Positions 37,645 to 50,600 of a DNA stretch of 64,000 bases are shown here, piece after piece. Numbering within the stretch: position 1 is the first letter of the stretch; each line of letters starts with the position of its first letter. The notes under the pieces are model-generated. The model was given only the letters and a program-made list of their open reading frames with translations. It was not told the DNA's origin and did no database searches. Source of the DNA: Elephas maximus indicus. Taxonomy: Eukaryota; Chordata; Mammalia; Proboscidea; Elephantidae. The stretch spans positions 105,414,480-105,478,479 of the forward strand of contig NC_064825.1 in the NCBI RefSeq assembly GCF_024166365.1. The letters run 5' to 3'. Made by a program: the position numbers and the translations under genes.

Positions 37645-37835
37645 AGGTCCCTGGATGACACCAACTGCTTTTGTTCAACTGCTAGCCTAAAGGTTGGAGG
37701 CTTGAATCCACCCCAAAGCACCACAGAAGAAAGGCCTCCTGAACTCTTCTGTAAAGATGACATTCAAGAAAATTCTATAGAGCAGTTCTAATCTGTAACA
37801 CATGGTTGAAATCCACTCAGCAATATTTTTCTTTC
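37645..37835 (+). mobile_element. Second afrotherian SINE type, tRNA-derived
   Basis: Distinct head and body from the other SINEs here: 'ggtccctggatgacacc', 'ctaaaggttggaggcttg', 'agaagaaaggcctcctgaac', 'ctatagagcagttctaatc'. It shares only the 'gcagttctactctg' motif with them. Degraded; its tail is lost. Absent from unit C. Confidence 0.7.
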
Positions 37836-37867
37836 GTTTTGTTTTTTGTTTAGGATCATAGATACAA

Positions 37868-38020
37868 AGAGAATTTGCCAGCTAGAAAGGATGACAGAGA
37901 GAATCTATTCTGACCCTGTCATTTATTCAGGGAAAAATGAGGTGTGGCAAGGAAGAGTGACTTATTAGTTAAGACACATGATTTAGAGTGGCATTGCATC
38001 CCTGGCTTCTAATATGTTTC
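37868..38020 (+). mobile_element. MIR-like relic shared by units B and C
   Basis: 'ttgccagctagaaaggatga', then 'tctattctgaccctg', 'tattcagggaaaaatgagg' and 'gtgacttattagtt' follow the MIR core order. Unit C equivalent is 57250-57400. Assigned by eye. Confidence 0.4.
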
Positions 38021-38243
38021 TGAGGTGAATTTACTAAGGAGGGTTTAAATTTGCTGCCTCTGTCTTTGAAAGAGCACCTCCCACCTACCAAGTCATTGAG
38101 CATTATTACTGCTTTGCTCTTACAAATGTCTTTAAACAGCCATTATCAACGGTATGTCAGTTTGTTTCCTGTGTTATACATATACCCAAATCTACCATCG
38201 CTATGCCACTTTTTATGTATAGGGTTATGGTGCTGGATCGAAG

Positions 38244-38332
38244 TTTCCTTTTTATTTATCTGAGCACGAATAAAGTTGGATAACCACTTTTTCTTTAATA
38301 AAGTGCATATTAAAATGTGAATGCCAATTTCC
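38244..38332. repeat. Local direct repeat, copy 2
   Basis: Near-copy of 37345-37437. Unit C has no second copy at the matching place, so this one looks like an extra local duplication in unit B. Confidence 0.7.
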
Positions 38333-39310
38333 TGAAGAAAGGAGTCAAGATATAGGAATTCAACTATAAAATTCACCCTTACACATAGGCATTGGTAATC
38401 TCATACTTGGACAATAATATTTGCCCTCAGTTGTTAGTGGATGAGTGAGAAGGAGTGATTTAAAGAGACAGATAACGGAAGGTAACGGTGAGGATTGTAG
38501 ACAGGCTAGCATAGATTACAGCCTTTGATATTAAGTTTTCTCCATTTCTGTAGACTCCCAAGAAGAAAGGTAGAAGGATTGGTTCAGGCCATCTTAACAA
38601 GTTCCTATTTAAAACATAAGATCCCTTAAAAAAATTCCCAGAAAGGAAGTATTCAACCTGTCCTTGCAGAAATGTAGGGAGATGATGCCTGCAATTAATC
38701 AAGTTGTTTAACCCATTTCAGACAAACATTGATTCATCTTAAAATGAATCATTTATCTGGGTTAATAGTTCCTTTTCTTCAGTTCAAAACCCATTAGACG
38801 TGATTAAAGAGGCCCATATGCAAAACACGTCAGTCTCGTGATGCTGTAATATGTAACTGTGATATGGAAGGAAGATAAGTTAATTAGATGCCATTAAAGC
38901 ATCTTCAAAATTAGAGACAATCCACTGAACTTGGTACCCCCCAAACATTGGACATTAATATATGTAAACATACTTTTATTCCATTCTGCTTTTCATAAGT
39001 AACAATTTGAAAAGAGTGTGGATTAATTGAGAAAATATTGTAAAGAGGGAACCCTAAAAACTTTTTCAAAACAATCCCTCCCCATATACTTTTTCCACCA
39101 CCTTACCTTTCCCAAGCATATCACAGTGTACCACACAAAAATTCCACTTGGAAAAGCAAAGGCACTCTTGCGATTTACTGAAATTCTGAAATGTTTTCAT
39201 AAAATGATATATTGTCTCTTAGCAATGGCAGCTGTGTTGCCTATGACATTCAGTGGCTTTTAGCTTCTACATTTGTAACGAGTAATTAAGAGAGTCCTCG
39301 AGTCTTGTAT
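38333..39310. other. Unit B right spacer and start of duplicon C
   Basis: AT-rich, non-coding. Up to about 38900 it aligns loosely with 57730-58330 of unit C ('cattggtaatctcatacttgg' region against 'cattggtaatgccttatgtgg' region). From about 39145 it aligns with position 1 onward of unit A ('ttggaaaagcaaaggcactc' against 'ttggaaaagcagaggaactc'). Confidence 0.5.
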
Positions 39311-39465
39311 AACACCTTGCTGTTGAGTCGATTCCTACTTGTAGTGACTATATAGGACAGAGTAGAAGTGACCCACAGAGTTTCCTAGGAGAACTTCGTA
39401 GATTAGAACTGCTGAACTTTTGGTTAGCAGCCATAGTTCTTAACCACTATACCATCAGCGTTTCC
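39311..39465 (-). mobile_element. Afrotherian SINE, unit C copy of the shared insertion
   Basis: Same insertion as 340-485 and 23371-23524. Confidence 0.85.
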
Positions 39466-40746
39466 TGAGTCTTTTGTAGTCCTTTAAGTATAAGGCTATG
39501 TTGATATTTCCGCATCAGCCTCATACTTTTTTTTTTTGGCTATCAAAAAGTAGAACAGAGCCCGATAAAGTAGGTGCACATCAAGAAAGTACCCAAATGA
39601 ATACTCTTCAATTCTCCGGAAATTAATATGTATATCTTTAAAGATCCATTATGAATAATAACCACAACCATATTATGAACTTTCTTAAAAGGTGTAAAAA
39701 ATATATTTGAGACATATACTATTACCTTAGTTACTTTTGTTTTGACTGCAAAGTAAACGTCACTCAAAAAATGTTATCGAGTATGCTGATTTTATCACAC
39801 ATCTGTTTTCCCATTCTATGTCATGGGCACAATGCAGGTGCTTCTTAATAACAGGGATGAAACACTCATCATCACAGAGTGCTCTTAATCTCAGCTTATA
39901 AGCAGCAATTTAACAAACCAAGTGACAGATAAAATGAGGCCCTGAGGAGAGGGTGGTTTATAAACCTAGACTAGGGGAATTTGTCCAGGCCTGAGATGTG
40001 GTGGGGTGGGGGGATGAAAGGAAATCCTTCTAGAGGAAAGGACAGGAGAGGTAAGAACTACAACACAAGGATGGGCTTCACCAAGGTCCTTCTTTTTGCT
40101 CTTTTATATCTAAAAATTTGAGGCTTCATTTCCTCTAAAAACATAGTCATATCCACATTATCATCACTAATCGCCAATCCTTCTGCCTCAAATACTTTCC
40201 TCTCCCCCACTTTGCATCTCCATTCATCATGTAGATCAGGAACTGCATGTGCCCATTTCAAAGAAGTTTTTCTTCTTTCCACAGTAGATTGAGACATTTT
40301 ACTTTGGATTAAGAGCACCTTGCCTTTTTGTTTCATGATATTTTATATTTTGTTATGAATTATTTGAATTATTAGCTAATTAAAGTTTACCATTTACACT
40401 GGATTATAGAATTCATTAGTATAGAAACCACTGGATTGAAACACAAAACACCTAAAAGTATAAAAATAAATAAATAAAAAGTACAGTAGGCGTGAAATAA
40501 ACAATAAGTCCTGGAAATAAAATTTTGGTACACTAATAAGGAGACCAGAAAGTTTTATAAAATTAGAGAGTACTGTATTTAAATTAAAGACATATAAGGA
40601 AGTATAGCATATTTAGAAAAGTACCTAATAATTACTAGAGTAGAGATTTTGTATAAATACTCATTGTACTAAAGAATTTCAGACCACATTATTCTGTGCT
40701 ATACATTTGAGGAAAACTACAACTCTTTATGTGTGTGTTTAACTAG
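39466..40746. other. OR-C 3' flank, non-coding
   Basis: Aligns with 486-1753 and 23525-24807. Contains a short (aaat)n patch near 40460. No gene seen. Confidence 0.6.
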
Positions 40747-41675
40747 TTAAAACAGCATTTTATTTTTCAGTTTTTCCAGAGCTTCTTTCACATCTTTATT
40801 CCTTAGGCTGTACACCAGTGGGTTTAACATGGGAATAACAAGGGTATAAAACAATGAGGTCATCTTGTCTCGATCTAGAGAGTAGGAAGAACTTGGCCGG
40901 AAATACGTAAAGAGCAAAGTTCCCTGGAAAACAGCAACAACAGTTAAGTGGGAGGTGCAGATGGAGAAAGCTTTGAACCTTCCCTCAGCAGAGCGTGTCT
41001 TTAAGACTGAGAGGATGATGTAACAGTAAGAGACAAGAACTCCTGAAATGGTACTCAGTTCAATGAAGCCAAAAACAATGAATAATGCCAACTCATTGAC
41101 CTGAATATCAGAACAGGAAAGAAGGAAAAGTGGAGGTAAATCACAGAAGAAATAATTAATTTCATTTGACCCACAGAAACATAAGTGGAAAGCTAATGTC
41201 GTTTGTATCGAAGCGTCCACCATACTCACCAGGTAAACCCCAGCCATAAGCATGGAGCACACCCTGCTGGACATGTTGACTATATAGAGCAAGGGGTTGC
41301 TAATGGCCTTGTATCTATCAAAGGCCATCACCAGCAGGAGACACTCAGAATCTGTAAAGATACAGAGGATGAAGAACTCAGAGCACAGCCATAGAAAGAA
41401 ATTGATTTGTCTTTGGCTAAGAGGTCCACCAGCATCTTGGGCCCAATTGCTGCGGAATAGCAGAGGTCACAGAAGGAGAGGTGGCTGAGGAAAAAGTACA
41501 TTGGTGTTTGAAGCTGGGAGTCCATTCTTATTAGAAAGATCATTCCAAGATTTGCCACAAGAATAATGAGGTAAACAACCAGAAACAAGGTGAATATGGT
41601 CACTTTGATCTCAGGGTTATTAGTAATTCCCAAGAGTTGGAATTCAGTCAAGGAGGAGCAATTTTCTCCATCCAT
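40747..41675 (-). pseudogene. Olfactory receptor OR5W2-like pseudogene (OR-C)
   Basis: Third OR copy. The first about 99 codons ([16 protein letters not shown] to FYGCAL) are normal. One base is then missing relative to OR-A and OR-B near 41375-41380, where 'gaattgcagagc' has become 'gaactcagagc'. The frame then reads a short Ser-rich tail and stops within about 20 codons. A separate 3-base in-frame deletion near 41331 removes one Ala just before MAFDRY. The rest (40747-41331) stays open in the original frame, with [24 protein letters not shown] and [12 protein letters not shown], so inactivation looks recent. Shared residues ([14 protein letters not shown], the LPPL loop) put it closer to OR-D than to OR-A or OR-B. 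A sequencing error is possible, but the second deletion nearby argues for true decay. Confidence 0.88.
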
Positions 41676-42459
41676 TCTTCTTTGTTCTTATTTTAAATGG
41701 TCACAAAAAAGATCAAGAAAATGCTAGATCAGAGTATAAGTCTGGTGGTGGACAGCCACAAAATATTCTCTGTAAGACAAAACACTTTCTATCTGTAAAT
41801 TGTCTTCTTGATCTTCAGAAACTAGCCCGGATGAATGTCACTGAAAAAGCGTCATTGTTATGTTACTGAAAAAAATTCAAAATGTCTTGAATAGAAAGTT
41901 CATAAACTTTGATTCCAATTCCATATGTCACTCTTGATACATGACTATTATATCTAATCTGACGCAGTAGGTTTGAATAAACATAAAGCTCATTCCAGAT
42001 TCAAAATGATATTAAAACAAAACACAGTAGTCAGAGAGACCAAGCCAGAAGATACAGGCCTAAACATTTGACATGGAAAAATAAATACCTGGTTGCACCA
42101 AAAAAGTGATCACATTTTTTTGTATTCATCCAGAAATATAATTGATTTTAAAGATTCAGCAACAACAAATGACACTGCATATAAGTTAACAAATGAAAGT
42201 TATTACGTTACTGTTTTGGTGTATGATGTCTTTAGTTTTCTCTGAACAGCTAAACTTGAATAAAACATATTTTACTCAACTTTTCTATCACCCTTCATTT
42301 CCTCTTTGCTGACCATTTATAGTCCAGTTTATGACTGGAAAGATATGTCCACTGACAAACTAAAGAGAAATGATACAAAGTGGGAAGTACAGAGTTTAAC
42401 ACAAACATCTGTATCTCTTTAGATTTTTAAATTAAATTTCCAATAAAAATCGAAAATCG

Positions 42460-42605
42460 GAAACCAAACTAAACCCAGTGCCGTTGCGTCAATTCTGACT
42501 TATAGCAACCCTATAGGACAGAGGAGCACTGCCCCATAGAGTTTCTAAGGAGCGCCTGGCGGATTCGAACTGCTGTCCCTTTGGTTAGCAGCCGTAGCAC
42601 TTAAT
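42460..42605 (-). mobile_element. Afrotherian SINE, unit C only
   Basis: Antisense SINE from tail ('cccagtgccgttgcgtcaat') to 'gcagccgtagcacttaa', lacking the last bases of the head. Units A and B are empty at this site. Confidence 0.83.
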
Positions 42606-42654
42606 GAATAGGAAGAGGAATAATAAATGTTTCAGAAATATTAAGGGTTAATTT

Positions 42655-42715
42655 CCTTGTGTGAGTGTGTGTGTGTGTGTCTGTGTCTGTGAGCATGTGT
42701 GAATCTCTCTGTTCG
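42655..42715. repeat. GT microsatellite in OR-C flank
   Basis: (GT)n with 'ctgtgtctgtg' interruptions, in the same position as 3590-3650 and 26575-26620. Confidence 0.75.
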
Positions 42716-44019
42716 TGTATAAAAATTGCAGTGCAGATGGTGGTCTGATTTTTATTTGTTTCTCTGCTTATGTATTATAATGTGTGTTCCGTATGAACTG
42801 AAATTTATATGTATTAGTGCTTTTAAAGTGATAACTCAACTGTGGTTGAAATAGCACTAGAACAAATCTTAAATTCACATATGTAGTGATATCACTTGAA
42901 CAGTAATTAAAAGTAATGATTTACTTATGAATTTTCATTAAAATATAAATTAATAAAATATGTACTTTACTCATACAAATGAGGTCACTCAAATTCACAC
43001 AGCTTCAACAATAAGATATGGTTTGGCTGTTAGACTGCAGAGTTATTTAAGTGAAAAAGTAGGCATAAAATGATTCATTTACAAATTCCTCAATATTTGA
43101 TTCCTCAGTTTTCCAAAAAAAAAAAAAATTGTTTTTTCCTACAGTCTTTTAATTTGTCAATTCAAAATCCTACCTGCCATGAGCATGTCTTTCTGTTCTC
43201 ATTTTGGGTAGGTGAACACAAGGCAGGTGACTTTTTATTTTTACTTAGTGACATTTGGGGCTTAAATCCCTAAACCCTCTGCCCTCATTTTCCTGTGTTG
43301 TGTAAACATGGGATTAATTAGATTTTTCGTTCTGTATTTTTCCCCTGTGGCTGCTGTAACAACTTTAGCAAAGACTGAAGTTTTTATACAAACTGATCAA
43401 TGTCCAGTAACAATTGAGTTTAATGCTATGCTTTATGGCTACCTTGAATCTACATCATCTTCCAGTCACATCACACAACTAATGAAGCTCAGATCCTCTC
43501 TACTAAATGATTTTCATATCTTTTCCATTGTTCACCCTGGTTTTTTTTTTCTTTTACATTTCTGAAACATACTTCTTCAGTCCCCCATTTAGATATATGA
43601 CAATCCTATAATGGTTATCCTTTATTTTAATTAATCACTGATTCCCTTCCCCCAACCACATTCCAACCACCCCCCATCCCCCATCCAATAATTTTATTAT
43701 TGTATAATACCCATTATACATAATGAACTTTGTGTTGGATTTTTTTTTTTTTTAATTTGTTTCTCTCAAAATTCTCACAGTCTCCAGAATAGAAGTTTTC
43801 AAAGTAATGGATCATTAAAAGTTTGCTCTTAAATATCTTCTGGTTGTTTTGTGGATGAAGAACAAAAAGTAGAAATAAACAGACTTTAGGGGCTTTTCTC
43901 CTCATAGAGATGATAGGTGCAAAGATGAATTTTTTAAGAAAATGTCTGTGTTAGGATGATGCTTTAAAGAAAAAATAAACTTTGTTCTATTTTTTTTTTT
44001 TCTCTCTCTCTCTAGCTAT

Positions 44020-44597
44020 CCATGTTGTTGTTGTTCTTGTTAGGTGCCATCCAGTCGTTTCTGACTCCTAACGGCCCTATCTACAACAGAACAAAGCACT
44101 GCCTTGTCCTGTGCCATCCTGACAATCCTTCTTAAGCACAAGCCCATTGTTGCACTCACTATGTCAATTCATCTCATTGAGAGACTTCCTCTTTTTTGCT
44201 GACACTGTAGTTTACTAGTCATGATGTCCTTCTCCAGGGATACACCCCTCCTGATAACACATCCACAGCTTGTGAGGCGTATCTTTGCCATCCTTGCTTC
44301 TAAGGAGCTGTCTGGTTGTACTTCTTCCAAGACAGATTTGTTCATTCTTCTGGTAGGCCAAGTTATATTCAATGTTTTTTACCAACACCATAATTCAAAG
44401 GTGTCAATTCTTCTTCAGTCTTCCTTATTCATTGTCCAGCTTTTGCATGTATATGAGGCAATTGAAAACACCTTGTCTTGGGTCAGGGGCACCTTAGTGT
44501 TCAAGGTGACATCTTTGCTTTTCAACACTTAAAAAAAGTCTTTTGCAGCAGATTTGTCCAAAGCAACATATCTTGTGATTTCTTAAAGGCTGCTTCC
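44020..44597 (-). mobile_element. RTE-clade LINE, unit C copy, 3' part left of the L1
   Basis: Antisense RTE tail and C-terminal coding on the minus strand (44169-44372: NITWPTRRMNKSVLEEVQPD; RLTSCGCVIRRGVSLEKDI). Cut at 44597 by the sense L1; the rest resumes at 52431. Same insertion as in units A and B. Confidence 0.87.
44585..44597. repeat. Left target-site duplication of the full-length L1
   Basis: 'aaaggctgcttcc' repeats exactly at 52418-52430, the first three A residues of the right copy being shared with the poly(A). Confidence 0.9.
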
Positions 44598-46153
44598 GAC
44601 TGGGGGCCAAGATGGCTGACTAGGTAGACGCTACCTCAGATCCCTCTTGCAACAAAGACTCGGAAAAACAAGTGAATCGATCACATACATGACAATCTAC
44701 GAACCCTGAACAACAAACACAGATTTAAAGAGTTGACCTGAGTGACAGAGACGGAGAACGAACAACTACGGGGAAGCAGAGACTGTTTTTGGAGTCTGGA
44801 GCCAGCATCCCAGTCAGGTAACCTTGGCACCGGGCTTAGGACTGGGCGCAGGAGAGCTGAACACAACATCTTGTGATGGCACAAACACGGGGCGCAGCCC
44901 TACCCCCCTGAACTGACCCCGAGAGGGGGCCCAGCTGGTCCGCGTGGGCAGCGTGGCATCGCGGCTGGTGGGAAGAGAAGTCCCCGGGAGGCAGTGACTG
45001 GTTTTGGAGCCAGGAGTGCAGCGTCCCAGCAGGGGAACCTTGACGCTGGGCTTTGGACTGGAAGCAGAGGATCTGACCACGGCTTCAGCGGGCCAGACCC
45101 TCGGAGGCAATCTCTAACCAGCCAGCAGACATAGGCGACACGCCCCTTGGGAATCTCAGATAAAATAGTCATCCCAAGCAAGATAAGCAACTTTGGCTAT
45201 ATTCCGGGGTGCTGCTCTCTCCTATTTTTCTGAACACTCCCCTCCCCTTCCCAGGTGGCTACATTAACATTGGAATTTCCTGAGCCAGAGGGAGAACAAC
45301 TCCAGCTCCGCGGCTTTGCTTTTCCCTTTTTTTTTTTTTTTTTTGGTCTTTTCCTAACCCATTCTTCCGGCCTGAGAGAAGCAACCACAAAAAACCCAGG
45401 GACCAAAAATCCTTCCCTAATTGGACTAAAAACACAGAACCAGCTCCAGCCAAGCATATATGATCCAAATCTCGGGCTTTCATCCTTACAGGGAACAAGG
45501 TGACTGTTATAATGCAAAGGCAGTTCTGATAGGGATCTGACTGCATTTTTTTTTTTTAGCAGATTTACTGGAAAAACAAGTTTCCCAGGTCTGATATCTC
45601 TGCTTATTCAACAGAGCCCTCACTGACCCACAACAGGTAACTGAGGGCTGAAGCTCCCCCAAGACCACATAGCCTCTTGCCTTAGGGGTCTAAGGAGGAT
45701 GACACCTACCAATAAGTAGAGGTACTTGCATTGGGGGCCTAAGGTATAGCTACAGAGCCCTGCCACCAAGGTGCTATAGGAATAGAGACACACCTACCTC
45801 ACTGACACTTGGGGGAAGCCTGTCAGCATCCTGCCCCCCCGGAGTGTGAACCCCAGCTGCTAATAGAATCTGGTGCACACAACTATCACCACTACTTCTC
45901 GAGGTGGATAGGTGTTAGGGTGCAGCACACACACGATGACCCAAAATCAGATTCTACTCAAGAATAGTGAATAGACTCAGGCATATATACCTGGCAACAG
46001 CCCAAACCAACTGGTAATAGGTCATAAGTGAGGCCAGGGCTACAACAAACAAGACAGCACAATCTAGTAGCCCATCCACGTATATTGAAAGAAAACAAAA
46101 CAGGATAAGACTCAGTGAGGAAATATAGAATAAATCACTACAATACCTTAGTG
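44598..46153 (+). promoter_or_regulatory. L1 5' UTR (internal promoter)
   Basis: GC- and CpG-rich at its start, unlike the AT-rich surroundings. 'caagatggc' at 44608-44616 matches the YY1-site core that sits at the same place in human L1 and sets the start site there. Antisense open frames in this stretch are a product of its base composition. Confidence 0.7.
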
Positions 46154-47143
46154 ATGGCTTGGAGACAGCAGTTGATATCAAACCACATAAAGAAGCAGAC
46201 CATGACAGCTCCTACAACCCCCCAAACAAAAGAATCAAAATCTTTCCCAAATGAAGATACAATCCTGGAATTATCAGAAACAGAATATAAAAAACTGATT
46301 TACAGAATGCTTCAAGACATCAGGGATGACCTCAGAAATGAAATAAGGCAATCTACAGAAAAAGCCAAGGAACACACTGATAAAACTGTTGAAGAACTCA
46401 AAAAGATTATTTAAGAACATAGTAGAAAAATTAATAAGTTGCAAGAATCCATGGAGAGACAGCATGCAGAAATCCAAAAGATTAACAATAAAATTACAGA
46501 ATTAGACAATGCAATAGGAAGTCAGAGGAGCAGACTTGAGCAATTAGAATGCAGAGTGGGAAATCTGGAGGACCAGGGAATTAACACCAACATAGCTGAA
46601 AAAAAATCAGATAAAAGAATTTTAAAAAATGAAGAAACCCTAAGAATCATGTGGGACTCTATCAAGAAGGATAACTTGCGTGTGATTGGAGTCCCAGAAC
46701 AGGGAAGGAGAACAGAAAACACAGAGAAAATAGTTGAAGATCTGCTGACAGAAAACTTCCCTGACATCATGAAAGACGAAAGGATATCTATCCAAGATGC
46801 TCATCGAACACCATTTAAGATTGATCCAAAAAGAAAAACACCAAGACATATTATCATCAAACTTGCCAAAACCAAAGATAAACAGAAAATTTTAAAAGCA
46901 GCCAGGGAGGAAAGAAAGGTCTCCTTCAAGGGAGAATCAATAAGAAAAAGTTCAGACTACTCAGCAGAAACCATGCAGGCAAGAAGGCAATGGGATGACA
47001 TATACAGAGCACTGAAGGAGAAAAACTGCCAGCCAAGGATCGTATATCCAGCAAAACTCTCTCTGAAATATGAAGGTGAAATTAAGATATTTACAGATAA
47101 ACACAAGCTTAGAGAATTTGCAAAAATCAAACCAAAGCTATAA
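46154..47143 (+). pseudogene. L1 ORF1 (RNA-binding chaperone), one in-frame stop
   Basis: Encodes the L1 nucleic-acid chaperone that coats L1 RNA as trimers. ATG at 46154 (MAWRQQLIS) is chosen because the L1 at 6911 has a matching in-frame ATG. About 329 codons, near the usual length. An N-terminal coiled coil spans roughly codons 50-140. The RRM has NLRVIGVPEQGRRTENTEKI, and the C-terminal domain has TPRHIIIKLAKTKDKQ, ARRQWDDIYRALKEKNCQP and LSLKYEGEIKIF. A single TAA at 46412-46414, probably from CAA, interrupts the coiled coil; the frame is open on both sides. Confidence 0.88.
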
Positions 47144-47629
47144 GAAATACTAAAGGAAATTGGTTAGAAAACCAATAATATCAGATACCAGCACAACACA
47201 AGGTCACAGAACAGAACATCCTGATATCAACTCAAATAGGGAAAGCACAAAAAAAAATTAAGATTAATTAAAAAAAAAATGCTCAAAACAGGGAATCATT
47301 GAAGTCAATATGTAAAAGATCACAATAATCAAAAAGAGGGACTAAATACAGGTGGCATAGAACTGCCATATGGAGAGGGATACAAGGCAATATAGGACAA
47401 TACAAGTTAGGTTTTTACTTAGAAAAATAGGGGTAAATATTAAGGTAACCACAAAGAGGTATAACAACTCCATAACTCAAAATAAAAGCCAAGAAAAATG
47501 TACTGACTCAACAAACATAACGTCAAATACTATGAAAATGAGGATCTCACAATTTACTAAGAAAAATGTCTCAGCACAAAAAAGTAAGTGGAAAAATGAA
47601 ATTGTCAACAACACACATAAAAAGGCAAA

Positions 47630-50600
47630 AAATGACAACACTGAACACTTATCTATAATTACCCTGAATGTAAATGGACTAAATGCACCAATAAAGAGAC
47701 AGAGAGTCACAGACTGGATAAAGAAACACGATCCGTCTATAGGCTGCCTACAAGAGACACACCTTAGACTTAGAGATACAAACAAACTAAAACTCAAAGG
47801 ATGGAAAAAAATATATCAAGCAAACAATAAGCAAAAAAGAAGAGGAGTAGCAATATTAATTTCTGAAAAAATAGACTTTAAACTTAAATCCACCACAAAG
47901 GATAAAGAAGGACACTACATAATGATAAAAGGGACAATTGATCAGGAAGATATAACCATATTAAATATTTATGCACCCAATGACAGGGCTACAAGATACA
48001 TAAATCAAATTTTAACAGAACTGAAAAGTGAGATAGACACCTCTGCAATTATAGTAGGAGACTTCAACACACCACTTTCAGAGAAGGACAGGACATCCAG
48101 TAAGAAGCTCAATAGAGACACGGAAGACCTAATTACAACAATCAACCAACTTGACCTCATTGACTTCTACAGAACTCTCCACCCAACTCCTGCAAAGTAT
48201 ACTTTTTTTTCTAGCGCACATGGAAAATTCTCTAGAATAGACCACATATTAGGTCATAAAACAAACCTTTGCAGAATCCAAAACATTGAAATATTACAAA
48301 GCATCTTCTCAGACCACAAGACAATGAAACTAGAAATCAATAACAGAAAAACTAGGGAAAAGAAATAAAATACTTGGAAACTGAACAATACCCTCCTGAA
48401 AAAAGACTGGGTTATAGAAGACATCAAGGAGGGAATAAGGAAATTCATAGAATGCAACGAGAATGAAAATACTTCCTATCAAATGCTCTGGGACACAGCA
48501 AAAGCAGTGCTCAGAGGCCAATTTATATCGATAAATGCACACATACAAAAAGAAGAAAGAGCCAAAATCAGAGAACTGTCCCTACAGCTTGAACAAATAG
48601 AAAGTGAGTAACAAAAGAATCCATCAGGCACCAGAAGAAAACAAATAATAAAAATTAGAGCTGAACTAAATGAATTAGAGAACACAAAAACAATTGAAAG
48701 AATTAACAAAGCCAAAAGCTGGTTCTTTGAAAAAATTAACAAAATTGATAAACCATTGGCTAGACTCACTAAAGAAATACAGGAAAGGAAACAAATAACC
48801 CGAATAAGAAACGAGAAGGGCCACATCACAACAGACCCAACTGAAATTAAAAGAAGCATATCAGATTATTACGAAAAATTGTACTCTAACAAATTTGAAA
48901 ACCTAGAAGAAATGGATGAATTCCTGGAAAAACACTACCTACCTAAACTAACACAATCAGAAGTAGAATAACTTAATAGACTCATAACAAAAAAAGAGAT
49001 TGAAACGGTAATCCAAAAACTTCCAACAAAAAAAGCCCTGGCCCGGATGGCTATACTGCAGAGTTCTACCAAACTTTCAGCAAAGAGATAACACCACTAC
49101 TACTAAAGGTATTTCAAAGCATAGAAAATGACGGAATACTACCTAACTCATTCTATGAAGCCACCATCTCCCTGATACCAAAACCAGGTAAAGACATCAC
49201 AAAAAAAGAAAATTACAAACCTATATCCCTCATGAACATAGATGCAAAAATCCTCAACAAAATTCTAGCCAATAGAATTCAACAACATATGAAAAAAATA
49301 ATTTACCATGACCAAGTGGGATTTATACCGGGTATGCAAGGCTGGTTTGATATTAGGAAAACCATTAATGTAATCCACCATATAAATAAAACAAAAGACA
49401 AATACCACATGATCTTATCAATTGATGCAGAAAAGGCATTTGACAAAGTCCAACACCCATTTATGATAAAAACTCTCACCAAAATAGGAATTGAAGGAAA
49501 ATTCCTCAACATAATTAAGGGCATCTATGCAAACAGCCAACATCACTCTAAATGGAGAGAGCCTGAAAGCATTTCCCTTGAGAACGGGAACCAGACAAGG
49601 ATGTCCTTTATCACCGCTCTTATTCAACATTGTGATAGAAGTCCTAGCCAGAGCAATTAGGCTAGACAAAGATATAAAGGGCATTTGGAATGGCAAAGAG
49701 GAAGTAAAATTATCTCTATTTGCAGATGACATGATCTTATACACAAAAAACCCTAAGGAATCCTCCAGAAAACTACTGAAACTAATAGAAGAGTTTGGCA
49801 GAGTCTCAGGTTATAAAATAAACATACAAAAATCACTTCGATTCTTCTACATCAACATAAAAGAACACCGAAGTGGAAATAACCAAATCAATACCATTCA
49901 CAGTAGCCCCCAAGAAGATAAAATACTTAGGAATAAATCTTACCAAGGATGTAAAAGACCTATACAAAGAAAACTACAAAGCTCAACTACAAGGAATTCA
50001 AAAGGACATACTTAAGAGGAAAAACATACCTTGCTCATGGATAGGAAGAGTGAACATAGTAAAAATGTCTATTCTACCAAAAGCCATCTATACATACAAT
50101 GCACCTCTGATCTAAATTCCAATGTCATTTTTTAATGTGATAGAGAAATCACCAACTTCATATGGAAGGGAAAGAAGCCTCGGATAAGCAAAGCATTACT
50201 GGAAAAAGAAGAAGAAAGTGGGAGGCCTCACTCTACCTGATTTCAGAACCTATTATACAGCCACAGTAGTCAAAACAGCCTGGTACTGGTACAACAACAG
50301 GCACATAGACCAATGGAACAGAATTGAGAACCCAGATATAAATCTATCCACGTATGAGCAGCTGATATTTGACAAAGGCCCAGTGTCAGTTAATTGGGGA
50401 AAAGAAAGCCTTTTTAACAAATGGTGCTGGCATAACTGGATATCCATTTGCAAAAAAATGAAACAGGACCCATACCTCACACCATGCACAAAAACTAACT
50501 CCAAGTGGATCAAAGACCTAAACATAAAGACTAAAATGATAAAGAACATGGAAGAAAAAATAGGGACAACCTTAGGAGCCCTAATACAGGGCATAAACAG

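Larger units (their letters stand above)
41676..44019. promoter_or_regulatory. OR-C pseudogene 5' flank conserved between units
   Basis: Homologous to the OR-A and OR-B upstream regions, including the GT microsatellite (42655-42715). Interrupted by a private SINE at 42460-42605. Formerly the promoter-bearing flank; present activity is unknown. Confidence 0.38.

Noticed and set aside
44681-45546. Cluster of antisense open frames up to about 106 codons
   Set aside because: Lies in the GC-rich L1 5' UTR; low-complexity composition and no family resemblance. Stops are rare there because of base content.
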